A stretch of DNA of 64,000 bases from Kaistia defluvii (GCF_026343955.1 NZ_JAPKNI010000002.1:372001-436000), one strand, 5' to 3'. Shown: positions 7,117 to 15,417, counted from the stretch's first letter. Numbers and translations are program-made. The notes: generated by a model from the letters alone, not told the origin.

Positions 7117-7941
7117 CTAGTTCTGTAGGCAATCGGGCGGCGTCTCGACTTCCCGCCACACACCACGCCTGGCGCAGCGCGCTTCCTTCTCGGCGGCGAC
7201 ATAGCCCTCGGGCGCTTGCTTCGCCGCCTGCGCCCAGCCCTGTTCGACCAGCCAGAGCGCAAGGTCGGTCGGGCCGATGCGGCAAGGCGCAACGACCGGA
7301 TCGGCTGTCTCGTTGGCGGAAATCCGGCATTCGACGCCAAACGCGCGAATCCGCCGGCGGAGCGCCACCAGCGCCAGATGAGAGCAGGCCACCCTGGCCT
7401 CAGTACCATCGCTGGCGGGCGGGCTGCAGAGCCGGTCGGCGGCGGGCGTGTTGATCCCGGCGAGCCGCACCTTGCGCGGGCCGATATCGAGCAGCCCGGC
7501 TTCCTCCACCACCACCGGCGCATAGGCTTTCCAGCGCGGTGGCGTCGGCGCCTTCTTCGGCAGCGCCTCGCGTTCGAGCGGGCCGCTGCCCGAAGGGGCG
7601 GGGGTCATGCCCGGCGCGGTGACATTTCGGGTCGCGCGCGCGACAGGCTCGGCAGGCGCGGGTAGTGGCAGTCCCGGCGTGGTCTCCGCGACCGTTCCGG
7701 GCTGGGGCGGCAAGGCCCCGGACGACGGCGGAGCGGGCGGCACGGCGCCGGCGGGATCGTCGCGATTGACAGGCTGGCCATCGAAAGGATCGGCGTCCGT
7801 CTCGGCCGGGTCCGATCCGGAAGCGGGCGGACCCATCAGCCCCGCGAGTTCGTCCCGGTCGAGGCCGCCGATCTGGGAAGTGATGATGAAGGCGAGGGCG
7901 AGCATCGCGGCGAGGCAGAATGCGGCGAGCGCCGTCCTCAC
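7117..7941 (-). CDS. Membrane-anchored thermonuclease-like (SNase fold) protein, probably inactive
   Basis: A 274-residue protein: N-terminal membrane anchor (residues 3-20), a Pro/Ala-rich linker (about 35-135), then an SNase-like domain (about 140-265). VRLAGINTP at 158-166 aligns with the nuclease core in which Staphylococcus has R35, D40, T41 and E43. Here the Arg (R159) and Thr (T165) remain, but D40 is Asn (N164) and E43 is Ala (A167). The Arg of the usual YGR-type loop is replaced near ADPVVAPC (213-220). It is therefore likely non-catalytic. The GTG start at 7941 overlaps the stop of the S24 regulator gene (GTGA), so the two are translationally coupled. Four or more Cys in the domain suggest disulfides in the periplasm. 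Confidence 0.75.
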   Translation of the reverse strand: MRTALAAFCLAAMLALAFIITSQIGGLDRDELAGLMGPPASGSDPAETDADPFDGQPVNRDDPAGAVPPAPPSSGALPPQPGTVAETTPGLPLPAPAEPVARATRNVTAPGMTPAPSGSGPLEREALPKKAPTPPRWKAYAPVVVEEAGLLDIGPRKVRLAGINTPAADRLCSPPASDGTEARVACSHLALVALRRRIRAFGVECRISANETADPVVAPCRIGPTDLALWLVEQGWAQAAKQAPEGYVAAEKEARCARRGVWREVETPPDCLQN

Positions 7942-8588
7942 TGGCTCGCCCAGATGATCCGGGCCATCCACTCGATCTCGCGCGCGGCGATCTCGCGGCT
8001 TGGATGTTCCGGATTGATCGAGAGCAGTTCCACGCTCTTGGCCGTCCGGCGCGCCAGCACCTTGGCCATGACCTCGCCGCCCTGGGTGCGCACGACGACG
8101 CGGTCGCCCGGGCGGCAGGTGGCCGTCGGCGAAACGATGATGATGTCGCCGGCGCGATAGAGCGGCATCATCGATTCGCCCGAGACCTCGAGCGCATAGA
8201 CGCCTTCGGTCGCGCTGGTCTGGGGAATCGCCACTTCGTCCCAGCCCTGTCCGACCGGGAAACCGCCATCGTCGAAATAGCCGCCGGCGCCGGCCTGGGC
8301 AAAGCCCAGCAGCGGCACATGGCGGAAGGGACCGGCCTGCTCCGGCGGCGTGGTTCGCCTGGCCGCGATCAGTTCCATGAAGCCGTCGAGCGGTTCGCCG
8401 GTGGCGTCGAGGATCTTGGAGATGCTTTCGGTCGAGGGCCAGCGCAACCGGCCGTCGCCGGCGATCCGCTTGGAACGGTTGAAGGTGGTCGGGTCGAGCC
8501 CGGCCTTGCGGGCCAGCCCCGAGGTCGTCAGGGCGTTGCGGGCGGCCAGCCGATCGATCGCCGCCCAGATCCGCTCGTGCGACAACAT
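7938..8588 (-). CDS. S24-family (CI/LexA-like) transcriptional regulator
   Basis: A 216-residue repressor. The N-terminal HTH spans residues about 5-45 (LTTSGLARKAGLDPTTFNRS). The C-terminal S24 peptidase domain has the nucleophile S139 in SGESMMP and general base K176 in VMAKVLA. An Ala-Gly pair at 99-100 (FAQAGAGG) could be the self-cleavage site used by LexA and CI. The ATG at 8588 has GGAGG eight bases upstream; a GTG at 8597 is less likely. The downstream nuclease-like gene overlaps by four bases. A perfect 7-base inverted repeat upstream is a likely autoregulatory operator. It is not LexA itself, because the DNA-binding part differs. Confidence 0.87.
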   Translation of the reverse strand: MLSHERIWAAIDRLAARNALTTSGLARKAGLDPTTFNRSKRIAGDGRLRWPSTESISKILDATGEPLDGFMELIAARRTTPPEQAGPFRHVPLLGFAQAGAGGYFDDGGFPVGQGWDEVAIPQTSATEGVYALEVSGESMMPLYRAGDIIIVSPTATCRPGDRVVVRTQGGEVMAKVLARRTAKSVELLSINPEHPSREIAAREIEWMARIIWASQ

Positions 8589-8646
8589 GGCGGACACCTC
8601 CGGGAATGCGGGTCACGCCCGCGTCGTCCCGCGCCTGGAAAGCTGC

Positions 8647-8668
8647 GGAAAGGAATATATCCCTTTCC
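8647..8668. promoter_or_regulatory. Palindromic operator candidate of the S24 regulator
   Basis: A perfect inverted repeat, GGAAAGG (8647-8653) and CCTTTCC (8662-8668), flanks the AT-rich spacer AATATATC. On the minus strand the spacer offers a -10-like TATATT about 65 bases before the S24 start. A related GGGATA lies 14 bases further upstream on that strand (near 8679). It sits between the S24 gene and the divergent DUF952-pyrD pair, so it could affect both. Confidence 0.55.
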
Positions 8669-8797
8669 ACCAGCTTTTATCCCCGTGCGCCGGACCTGTC
8701 CAGCCGCCGGCCCGGCATTTTGACGCTTGCGGCAAGGCGACCCTTGTTCCGGCGTGGCGGCGTGACTAGTTTGCGGCCAGCTTGTCAAGGATCCCAC

Positions 8798-9142
8798 ATG
8801 ACCATCATCTTCAAGATCGCGCCAGACACCCTTTGGAGCGAGGCTAAGGACGCGGGCGTCTTCACCGGCGCGCCGATCGACCACGCCGATGGCTACATCC
8901 ACTTCTCGACCGCCGAGCAGGCGCGCGAGACGGCCGACAAATATTTCCACGGCCAGACCAACCTGCTGCTGGTCGCGGTCGATGGCGAGAAGCTCGGCGA
9001 CAAGCTGAAATGGGAACCCTCGCGCGGCGGCGCGCTGTTCCCGCATCTCTACGGCCCGCTCGATTTCTCCGCCGTGCTCTGGACCAAGGCGCTGCCGGTC
9101 GGCACGGATGGCAGCCACATTTTCCCCGAGCTCGCCGCATGA
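8798..9142 (+). CDS. DUF952 family protein
   Basis: A 114-residue cytosolic protein of the DUF952 family. Characteristic stretches are FKIAPDTLWSEAK, the HADGYIHFSTAEQ motif at about 29-41, and the C-terminal FPHLYGPLDFSAV. The function of DUF952 is not established; the fold resembles glutathione-S-transferase-associated or ADP-ribose-handling proteins only by distant inference. The ATG at 8798 follows AAGG at eight bases. The stop overlaps the pyrD start as ATGA, an arrangement conserved in Hyphomicrobiales. Confidence 0.88.
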   Translation: MTIIFKIAPDTLWSEAKDAGVFTGAPIDHADGYIHFSTAEQARETADKYFHGQTNLLLVAVDGEKLGDKLKWEPSRGGALFPHLYGPLDFSAVLWTKALPVGTDGSHIFPELAA

Positions 9143-10215
9143 GCGCCTTCGGCAGCCTCGTCCGGCCGCTGCTGTTCCGGATCGATCCGGAAAAGGCGCA
9201 TGGCCTTTCGATCAAGGTGCTGTCGTCGGGGCTGCACCCGTCGGTCCGCCCGGACCGCGATCCGCGCCTGGCGCGAAAACTGTTCGGGCTGGATTTTCCC
9301 AATCCCGTGGGCATCGCGGCAGGCCTCGACAAGAATGCCGAGGTGCCGGATCCGCTGCTGGCGATGGGCTTCGGCTTCGTCGAGATCGGCACCGTCACGC
9401 CGCTGGCCCAGCCCGGCAATCCCAAGCCGCGCATGTTTCGCCTCGTCGAGGACCATGGCGTGATCAACCGCCTCGGCTTCAACAATGAAGGCCATGCGGC
9501 GGCGCGGCGCCGGCTCGAGGCGCGGCGCGGCAAGGGCGGCATCGTCGGCGTCAATATCGGCGCCAACAAGGATGCCACGGATCGCATCGCCGACTATGTC
9601 GCGGGCATCGAGACCTTCTCCGATCTCGCCTCCTATTTCACCGTCAACGTCTCGTCGCCCAATACGCCCGGCCTGCGCGACCTGCAGGCGCGCGGCGCGC
9701 TCGACGAATTGCTGTCGCGCGTGCTCGCGGCGCGCGACGCCCAGTCGCGGCGCGTGCCGGTGCTGTTGAAGATCGCGCCCGACATGGATGAGGCCGGCCT
9801 TGCCGACGTGGCGGAGGTGGCGCTGGCGCGCGGGATTGACGGCGTCATCATCTCGAACACGACGATCTCGAGGCCGAAGCTGATCGACGCCGCGACGGCG
9901 AAGGAAGCCGGCGGCCTCTCCGGCCGGCCGCTGTTCCGCCTATCGACGATCCAACTCGCCCGTTTCCGCAAGCGGGTCGGCCCGGATCTGCCGCTGATCG
10001 GCGTCGGCGGCATCGAGTCGGCGGAGACCGCCTTCGCCAAGATCGCGGCTGGCGCCGACCTGGTGCAGCTCTATTCCGGCTTCGTCTATGGCGGCCCCGG
10101 CCTGCCCGCCGCCATGCTGGCCGGGCTGTCGCGCATCCTCGACCGCCGGGGCATCCCCTCGATCGCCGAGGCCGTCGGCATCGACACGGAAAAGTGGGCG
10201 AGCGAAACGGCCTGA
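9139..10215 (+). CDS. pyrD: Dihydroorotate dehydrogenase (quinone), class 2
   Basis: A 358-residue membrane-associated flavoenzyme that oxidises dihydroorotate to orotate in pyrimidine synthesis and passes electrons to quinone. The N-terminal helix (residues 1-40) is typical of class 2 enzymes. FMN and substrate motifs are GIAAGLDKNAE (58-68), INRLGFNNEG (109-118), and NVSSPNTPGLR (170-180), which holds the catalytic serine. GVGGIES and LYSGFVYGGPG bind the FMN phosphate. The ATG overlaps the DUF952 stop by four bases, so translation is coupled. Length matches the family. Confidence 0.97.
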   Translation: MSAFGSLVRPLLFRIDPEKAHGLSIKVLSSGLHPSVRPDRDPRLARKLFGLDFPNPVGIAAGLDKNAEVPDPLLAMGFGFVEIGTVTPLAQPGNPKPRMFRLVEDHGVINRLGFNNEGHAAARRRLEARRGKGGIVGVNIGANKDATDRIADYVAGIETFSDLASYFTVNVSSPNTPGLRDLQARGALDELLSRVLAARDAQSRRVPVLLKIAPDMDEAGLADVAEVALARGIDGVIISNTTISRPKLIDAATAKEAGGLSGRPLFRLSTIQLARFRKRVGPDLPLIGVGGIESAETAFAKIAAGADLVQLYSGFVYGGPGLPAAMLAGLSRILDRRGIPSIAEAVGIDTEKWASETA

Positions 10216-10233
10216 CCGTTCCGCCGCCCGGTT

Positions 10234-10259
10234 GGCAAAGGCTCGCCCGAGCCCTTGCC
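10234..10259. terminator. Bidirectional hairpin between pyrD and DUF4394 gene
   Basis: A 12-base stem with one mismatch: GGCAAAGGCTCG (10234-10245), loop CC, CGAGCCCTTGCC (10248-10259). It lies between two convergent genes and has no T run, so it may act as a two-way terminator or a transcript-end stabiliser. Confidence 0.55.
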
Positions 10260-10273
10260 CTGTCCGGCGCCGC

Positions 10274-11077
10274 TTACGGCAGGATGGCGATGTCGCGCAG
10301 CGTGCCCGTCAGGCCTTCCAGCTTGCCCGACGCCTTGGCTTCGCCGCTGGCGAGATCGACCGTGTAGAGCGTGTCGCCGGCGACCAGATAAGCCGTATTG
10401 ACCAGATCCCCAGTCGAATGGATGTCGAAGGCGTAGCCCGGCGCTCCGTCGATCTTCAGCTTGCCGATCGCCTTCAGCGTGCCGTCATTCGGCTTGGTCT
10501 GCTGGATCAGCGCGACGATGGTGGCGTCGATGTCGAACATTGCCGTCTTTTCCGGCTTGCCGACCGAATTGGTGTAGGCGGCGGCAACGATGGCCGGCTT
10601 CTCGCCTTCATGCATGTCGCCGGCCTCATAGGCGAGCGAGCCGTCGACCGTCACCTTGCCGTCATCGACATTGACGCGGAGATTGGTGCCGTCCGTGCCC
10701 ATCAGGCGCAGGCGGTCGGCGGCGGGATTGAAATCGACGATGGCCGCGACGCCATCGGGCAGCATCTGCGAAAGCTTGCTCTTGTCGGTCGCCTTGCCGG
10801 AGGCCGGGTCGATCGTGACGATACGGCCGTCCGAGGCGACGCTATAAAGCATCTGGTTGGCCGGGCGCACGTCGATGCCATGCAGCTTGTCGACGCCGGC
10901 GACGTCCACAGTGCCGGTGACCTTGCGCGTCTCGGTATCGAACATCACCAGCGTCCTGTCGCCGGAGAGGCCGATGGCGGGGGCGGCCGAGGCGGCGGAG
11001 AGGCCGGCGACGCTGACGAAGGCGGTGGCGGCGAGGCGGATGGCGGTCTGGTGGATGGCGGTCTGGTTCTTGGGCAC
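10274..11077 (-). CDS. DUF4394 domain exported protein
   Basis: A 267-residue periplasmic protein. The signal peptide ends near AASAAPA. The rest is a repeated beta-propeller-like pattern (DKLHGIDVRPANQMLYSVAS; FDIDATIVALIQQT; YTVDLASGEA) matching DUF4394, whose biochemical role is unknown. The ORF also has an ATG at 11083, but AAGGAG abuts it directly; the GTG at 11077 lies six bases from AAGGAG and is preferred. It is divergent from the ECF sigma/anti-sigma pair, a pairing that suggests it belongs to that regulon. Confidence 0.8.
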   Translation of the reverse strand: MPKNQTAIHQTAIRLAATAFVSVAGLSAASAAPAIGLSGDRTLVMFDTETRKVTGTVDVAGVDKLHGIDVRPANQMLYSVASDGRIVTIDPASGKATDKSKLSQMLPDGVAAIVDFNPAADRLRLMGTDGTNLRVNVDDGKVTVDGSLAYEAGDMHEGEKPAIVAAAYTNSVGKPEKTAMFDIDATIVALIQQTKPNDGTLKAIGKLKIDGAPGYAFDIHSTGDLVNTAYLVAGDTLYTVDLASGEAKASGKLEGLTGTLRDIAILP

Positions 11078-11090
11078 GATCATCTCCTTT

Positions 11091-11128
11091 GGAACGACTG
11101 CGGGTCGCAGCCCTGCAGGTTCGTTACC
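11091..11128. promoter_or_regulatory. Inverted repeat in the divergent DUF4394 / ECF sigma promoter region
   Basis: GGAACGA (11091-11097) is mirrored by TCGTTACC (11121-11128, one mismatch). Inside, CTGCG-GGT-CGCAG (11098-11110) is a perfect small palindrome. GGAAC is typical of ECF -35 elements, but no -10 at 16-17 bases is evident. The 112-base gap must hold the start signals of both transcripts. Confidence 0.4.
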
Positions 11129-11195
11129 CACCAGCCCGGCCGCTGGATGCAGCGGAAGAAAATAATTCTCGAGCCTGCATCGCGATGCCGCCGCC

Positions 11196-11780
11196 ATGTG
11201 TATGAAGGGAATGACCGCCCACGCCATGCCGCAGGAGCCGATGCTGGATCAGACACCGGACGGATGGATGCTCGCCATGGCGCGCGGCGACCGCGCCGCC
11301 TTCGCCGCGCTGTTCGAGGCGGAGGCAGGCCGGCTGATCGCCATCGCGCGCCGCATCGTCCGGCGGCAGGATCTGGCGGAGGAGGCGGTCCAGGAGGGCT
11401 TCGTTTCGGCCTGGCAGTCGGCGGCTCGCTTCGATCCGCAGCGCGGTTCGGCCCGCGCCTGGCTGACGACGATCGTGCGCAACCGCGCCCTCAACCTGAT
11501 CCGCAACGACGCCCGCCTCGAATTCCACGACGCGGAGGATGTCGCCGCCATTGGGGACCGCGCCGCCGACGCCATGGCGGCGCTGAACCAGCTTTCCGAC
11601 CGCGACGCGCTTAAATCCTGCCTCGGCGCGCTGGACGAGCCGAAACGCCAGGCGATCCTGCTCTGCTACGTCACCGGGCTCGACCATGGCGAGGTGGCCG
11701 CGACGATGAAGGCGCCGCTCGGCACGGTGAAATCCTGGATCCGGCGCGGCGTCGTCGCCTTGCAGGAGTGCCTGTCATGA
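11196..11780 (+). CDS. ECF-type RNA polymerase sigma factor
   Basis: Up to 194 residues. Region 2 shows RGDRAAFAALFEAEAGRLI, then RRQDLAEEAVQEGFVSAW; region 4 shows LDEPKRQAILLCYVTGLDHG and APLGTVKSWIRRG, the helix-turn-helix that reads the -35 box. It is about the usual ECF length and has no extra domain. Several in-frame starts exist (11196, 11202, 11211, 11226, 11241); none has an ideal ribosome site, and AGGAG three bases before 11241 is the closest. The stop overlaps the anti-sigma start (ATGA). It probably directs its own operon and the divergent DUF4394 gene. Confidence 0.9.
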   Translation: MCMKGMTAHAMPQEPMLDQTPDGWMLAMARGDRAAFAALFEAEAGRLIAIARRIVRRQDLAEEAVQEGFVSAWQSAARFDPQRGSARAWLTTIVRNRALNLIRNDARLEFHDAEDVAAIGDRAADAMAALNQLSDRDALKSCLGALDEPKRQAILLCYVTGLDHGEVAATMKAPLGTVKSWIRRGVVALQECLS

Positions 11781-12493
11781 GCCGCCAGGACCAGATGGCC
11801 CGCGCCGGGCGCTATGTGCTCGGGCAGATGGAAGGCCGCGAGCGCGACGATTTCGAAGTGGCGATGCAGGCCGATGCCGAACTGGCGTCGAGGGTCGACC
11901 GTCTGGCGCAATCGATGCAGGCGCTGGACGACACGGTGACGCCCGGCGCCATCCCGCCCGGCATGTGGAAGGCGATCGAGGCGCGCACCGCCGGCATGGC
12001 GCAGCTTGGCCCGGTCCGCGCCGGGACGGTCGTCAGCCTGGAAGCGGCGCGGGCGCGGCGGCGCTGGCTGCCGGCGGCTCTTGCCGCCAGCCTCGTCCTG
12101 GCTTTAGGCGTGGGGTACCTTGCGGGCACGCGCCTCGGCGCACCGCGCGAGCCGGTCGCCGTCGCGGTGCTGCTCAACGAGACGGATTCCATGCCCGGCG
12201 CGATCGTGCAGGCCTATGCCGATGACAGCGTCACGCTGCGGCCGCTGCGGGCCTTCGCCGTGCCGGAAGGCAAGATCCTGCAGGTCTGGACGCTGCCCGA
12301 CCGCGAGACGGGGCCTGTCTCGCTCGGCACGCTGCCGCGGCAGGCGACGACGCGCCTGCAGGGGCCGGACCTGCCGCTGCCGCATGAGGGACAGCTCTAC
12401 GAGATCACGCTGGAGCCGAGCCCCGGCTCGCCGACGGGCAAGCCGACCGGACCGATCCTCGTCAAGGGCTATGCCCGCTTCTCGCCGTCATGA
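11777..12493 (+). CDS. Anti-sigma factor (RskA/anti-sigma-K type)
   Basis: A 238-residue single-pass membrane protein. The cytosolic N-terminus (1-95) starts with a zinc-less anti-sigma-like helix bundle (RAGRYVLGQMEGRERDDFE). The membrane segment is about residues 98-117. The periplasmic part (120-238) matches the RskA C-terminal domain (FAVPEGKILQVWTLP, GPILVKGYARFSPS). It would hold the sigma factor at the membrane until an envelope signal releases it. Its ATG overlaps the sigma stop by four bases. The 3' end overlaps the convergent MATE gene by six bases. Confidence 0.9.
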   Translation: MSRQDQMARAGRYVLGQMEGRERDDFEVAMQADAELASRVDRLAQSMQALDDTVTPGAIPPGMWKAIEARTAGMAQLGPVRAGTVVSLEAARARRRWLPAALAASLVLALGVGYLAGTRLGAPREPVAVAVLLNETDSMPGAIVQAYADDSVTLRPLRAFAVPEGKILQVWTLPDRETGPVSLGTLPRQATTRLQGPDLPLPHEGQLYEITLEPSPGSPTGKPTGPILVKGYARFSPS

Positions 12494-13816
12494 TCCGGCA
12501 AAGGCGACCCGCGTGCGGACCCGGCATCGCCAGAGCAGGGTGAAGCCACGCGCCGACAGGAAGACGAGCATGGCCAGCCACAGGCCATGCGCGCCCCAGA
12601 GCGGCTCCGCCACGGCCCACACGGCGAGATAGAGCAGGAGCGACAGCAGCATCATGTTGCGCATGTCGTCCGACCAGGTGGCGCCGATGAACACGCCGTC
12701 CATCTCGAAGGCGAGCACGCCGGCAAGCGGCGTCAGCGCCGTCCAGAACAGGTAGTGCCGCGCCGTTTCGCGCACCTCGGGGTTCACCGTCATGGCGTCG
12801 ATCAGATACGGGCCGCCGAACCAGAAGCAGAGCGCGGCGATCGTCGCCAGCACATAGCCCCAGCCGAGCGTCAGCTTCATCGAGCGCAGGAAGGCGGGCT
12901 TGTAGCGCGCGCCGATGGCCCGGCCGGCATATTGCTCGGCCGCTGCCGCGAAGCCGTCGAGGAAATAGCCGCCGACCAGGAAGAAGTTCATCAGGATCGC
13001 GTTCGCGGCGAGGACGACGTCGCCCATCTTGGCGCCGCGCGAGGCGAAGAAGCCGAAGGCGAACAGCAGCGCGAAGGAGCGGATCATGATGTCGCGATTG
13101 ACCGCGACCATGCGCAGGATCTGCGTCCGGTCGAGGATCCGCGCCATCGAAGGCCGGTGCGCGCGGTCGAGCCGTCGCATCACGATGGCGAGGCCCAGAA
13201 TGGCGGTCACCGCCTCGCCCAGCGTCGTGCCCCAGGCGGAGCCGGCGATGCCCCAGCCAAGGCCCAGCACGAAGGCGATGTTGAGCACGATGTTGAGGCC
13301 GTTCAGGAAGGTCTGCAGGAACAGGCCGAGGGTCGAGCGGCCGAGGCCGATCAGCCAGCCCAGCATGACGTAGTTGGCCAGGGCGAAGGGCGTCGAGAAC
13401 ACGCGGATGGAGTAGTATTCCGACGTCGCGGCCTGCACAGCCGGACTGCCGCCGAGCGCGGCCAGCGCGACCGCCAGGATCGGCCCGGACAGGACAATCA
13501 CGACCAGGCCGATGCCGAAGGCGACGATCAGCGCACGGAAGAAGGTCGCCTGGATCTCGGTGCGGTCATCGGCGCCCAGCGCCTGGGCGACCAGTCCCGT
13601 CGTGCCGCTGCGCAGGAAATTGAACGTGGCGAAGACGAAGTCGAAGATGACCGCGCCCAGCGCCACGGCGCCGAGCAGCGCGGCGTCGCCCAGCCGGCCG
13701 ATCACGCCCATGCCGACAAGGCCAAGCAGCGGCGTCGAGAGATAGGCGAGCGTCATCGGCACGGCGATCGACAGGATGCCGCGATGCGTGACTTCGAAGG
13801 GGCGGATGGGAATCAT
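12488..13816 (-). CDS. MATE family efflux transporter (DinF-like)
   Basis: A 442-residue inner membrane transporter with about twelve hydrophobic segments arranged as two homologous halves. Features of the DinF branch are ITHRGILSIAVPMTLAYLST-like entry (residues about 8-28) and RSGTTGLVAQALG, the acid-containing first half, with DGFAAAAEQYAGRAIGAR in the second half. It would export organic cations or drugs by Na+ or H+ antiport; the substrate is unknown. Its 3' end overlaps the anti-sigma gene by six bases and its start is divergent from the deacetylase-like gene. No SOS box is seen in the 94-base promoter region. Confidence 0.9.
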   Translation of the reverse strand: MIPIRPFEVTHRGILSIAVPMTLAYLSTPLLGLVGMGVIGRLGDAALLGAVALGAVIFDFVFATFNFLRSGTTGLVAQALGADDRTEIQATFFRALIVAFGIGLVVIVLSGPILAVALAALGGSPAVQAATSEYYSIRVFSTPFALANYVMLGWLIGLGRSTLGLFLQTFLNGLNIVLNIAFVLGLGWGIAGSAWGTTLGEAVTAILGLAIVMRRLDRAHRPSMARILDRTQILRMVAVNRDIMIRSFALLFAFGFFASRGAKMGDVVLAANAILMNFFLVGGYFLDGFAAAAEQYAGRAIGARYKPAFLRSMKLTLGWGYVLATIAALCFWFGGPYLIDAMTVNPEVRETARHYLFWTALTPLAGVLAFEMDGVFIGATWSDDMRNMMLLSLLLYLAVWAVAEPLWGAHGLWLAMLVFLSARGFTLLWRCRVRTRVAFAGS

Positions 13817-13910
13817 GGACTCGGGGTGCGGTTGTGGTGGTGCCCCAAGAGCGATAGCGGCTTCCCCGTCCGGCGTCGACGCGCTCGTTGCGAGGCCCTA
13901 TGTTCGGCGC

Positions 13911-14813
13911 ATGCTGCCGCCCATCGTCCACCATCCCGCCTACACCGCCGAGATCCCGGCCGATCATCGCTTTCCCATGCAGAAATACCGCCGCCTGGCG
14001 GAGATCGTGGCCGCCGACGGGCTCGCGCCGGCGGGCTTCGTCGTGCCGGAGCCGGCGACGGCGGCGCAATTGTCGCTGGCGCATGACCGGTCTTATGTCG
14101 ACGCGGTGCTGGCGCTTGCCCTGCCGCCGGCGGTCGAGCGCGAGATCGGCCTGCCGATGAACGAGACGGTGGTACGACGCGCCGCCGCCGCCACGGGCGG
14201 CACCATCCTGGCGGCGAGGCTCGCTCTGGCGCACGGGCTCGCCTGCAACACGGCCGGCGGCAGCCATCATGCCCGCAGCGACCAGGGCGCCGGCTTTTGC
14301 ACCTTCAACGACGTCGCCGTGGCGATCCGCGTGCTGATGGCGGAGGGGATGATTGGCACGGCGCTGGTGGTGGATTGCGACGTGCACCAGGGCGACGGCA
14401 CCGCCGAGATCTTCGCCGCCGACGCCACCGTGACGACGCTGTCGCTGCATGGCGAGAAGAACTATCCGGTCCGCAAGCGCCAGTCGACGATCGACATCGG
14501 CCTTGCCGACGGGACCGACGACCGCGCTTATCTCGCCGCGCTCGACGGCATTCTGGCGCCGCTGCTGGACCGCACCCACCCGGACATCGTCTTCTACAAT
14601 GCCGGCGTCGACCCGCATGAGGCGGACAGGCTCGGCCGCCTGTCGCTGTCCGATGCGGGGTTGGCGGCGCGCGACCGGCGGGTGATCGAGGCGGTGCGCA
14701 GCCGGGGCATTCCGCTGGCCGGCGTGATCGGCGGCGGCTATGGCGCCGACGTCGAGCCGATCGCGCGCCGCCACGCACTGCTGCATCGCGCGGCGGCGTC
14801 CTTTGCGGGGTAG
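13911..14813 (+). CDS. Histone deacetylase / acetoin utilisation family protein
   Basis: A 300-residue arginase-fold zinc amidohydrolase. The active site is complete: H119-H120 in GGSHHARSD, zinc ligands D157 and H159 in VDCDVHQGDG, third ligand D234 in NAGVDPHEAD, and the catalytic Tyr in GGGYGAD near residue 279. Bacterial members act on acetylated polyamines, acetoin-related compounds or protein lysines; the substrate here is open. The ATG at 13911 begins the conserved LPPIVHHPAYT; the frame stays open to 13776 but overlaps the promoter region of the MATE gene. Confidence 0.9.
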   Translation: MLPPIVHHPAYTAEIPADHRFPMQKYRRLAEIVAADGLAPAGFVVPEPATAAQLSLAHDRSYVDAVLALALPPAVEREIGLPMNETVVRRAAAATGGTILAARLALAHGLACNTAGGSHHARSDQGAGFCTFNDVAVAIRVLMAEGMIGTALVVDCDVHQGDGTAEIFAADATVTTLSLHGEKNYPVRKRQSTIDIGLADGTDDRAYLAALDGILAPLLDRTHPDIVFYNAGVDPHEADRLGRLSLSDAGLAARDRRVIEAVRSRGIPLAGVIGGGYGADVEPIARRHALLHRAAASFAG

Positions 14814-14842
14814 GGGAAGGGTGGAGACATCTGCGCTGCTTC

Positions 14843-14867
14843 TCACCTCTCCCTCAGGGAGAGGTGA
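14843..14867. repeat. Palindromic intergenic repeat, copy 1 (terminator-like)
   Basis: Two perfect 12-base arms, TCACCTCTCCCT (14843-14854) and AGGGAGAGGTGA (14856-14867), around a single C. It stands between convergent genes and is followed by AAAA on the plus strand. The same core recurs at 17834-17854, so this is a dispersed palindromic element that may also end transcription. Confidence 0.75.
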
Positions 14868-14907
14868 AAATAAGGTCTGCGGATTCAAAGCCAAAGCTTC
14901 CGCCTGA

Positions 14908-15417
14908 TCAATTCTTTCGAAACGTCAGGTCCGACAAAGTGGTGGTAGGCCCTTTCGGATCGGGCTGGCTGACGACCCGGATGCGCAGCAGGCCCTTGCC
15001 GTCATTGACGATCGTCATCCGCGCCCTGGTGCTGCCATTGACCGGCTTCGGCCATACCATGGTGAAGTTGACGCGGTCGCCATTGCGCTTGCCCGAAATC
15101 GCCGCCGGCCCGGCGCGCGCGCCGACATAGGTCCCCGTATAGCGGCCCGTGGCGGCGTTGTAGCGGACATTGGCGCTGATATCGCGCGAGACGATGATAG
15201 CGCCCCGGCAGACCCCGCCGATCGACATGCGGTTGGCGGCATGGTCGCCGGCGACGGTGCACCGGGCGTTGAAGACGGGCGATTCCGCATTGCGCCGAAC
15301 CGCGCCGCTACCCGACCAGTCGCCGGTGAAGCGGTTCAGAAAGCCCTGTTCGTCCGCGAAGGCGAGGCCCGTCGGGCTGAACAGGACCGCGAGGAAGAGG
15401 CTTCTCAAGTAGGTCAT
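14908..15417 (-). CDS. Hypothetical exported protein (169 aa)
   Basis: Unknown function. The signal peptide (residues 1-21) ends LAFADEQG. The mature part begins FLNRFTGDWSGSG and is rich in short beta strands (ATGRYTGTYVGARAG, DRVNFTMVWPKP), suggesting a lipocalin-like or avidin-like barrel. Two Cys (ARCTVAGDH and GGVCRGA) could form a disulfide in the periplasm. The ATG at 15417 opens the signal sequence; the frame is open further to 15480. The upstream LysRS gene on the same strand ends 115 bases before it. In that gap GTTC-AAAA-GAAC (15494-15505) is a small palindrome of unknown meaning. Confidence 0.65.
   Translation of the reverse strand: MTYLRSLFLAVLFSPTGLAFADEQGFLNRFTGDWSGSGAVRRNAESPVFNARCTVAGDHAANRMSIGGVCRGAIIVSRDISANVRYNAATGRYTGTYVGARAGPAAISGKRNGDRVNFTMVWPKPVNGSTRARMTIVNDGKGLLRIRVVSQPDPKGPTTTLSDLTFRKN

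Noticed and set aside
13566-14894. A 442-codon minus-strand frame over the deacetylase-like gene.
   Set aside because: It runs across the divergent promoter into the MATE gene in another frame and has no domain.
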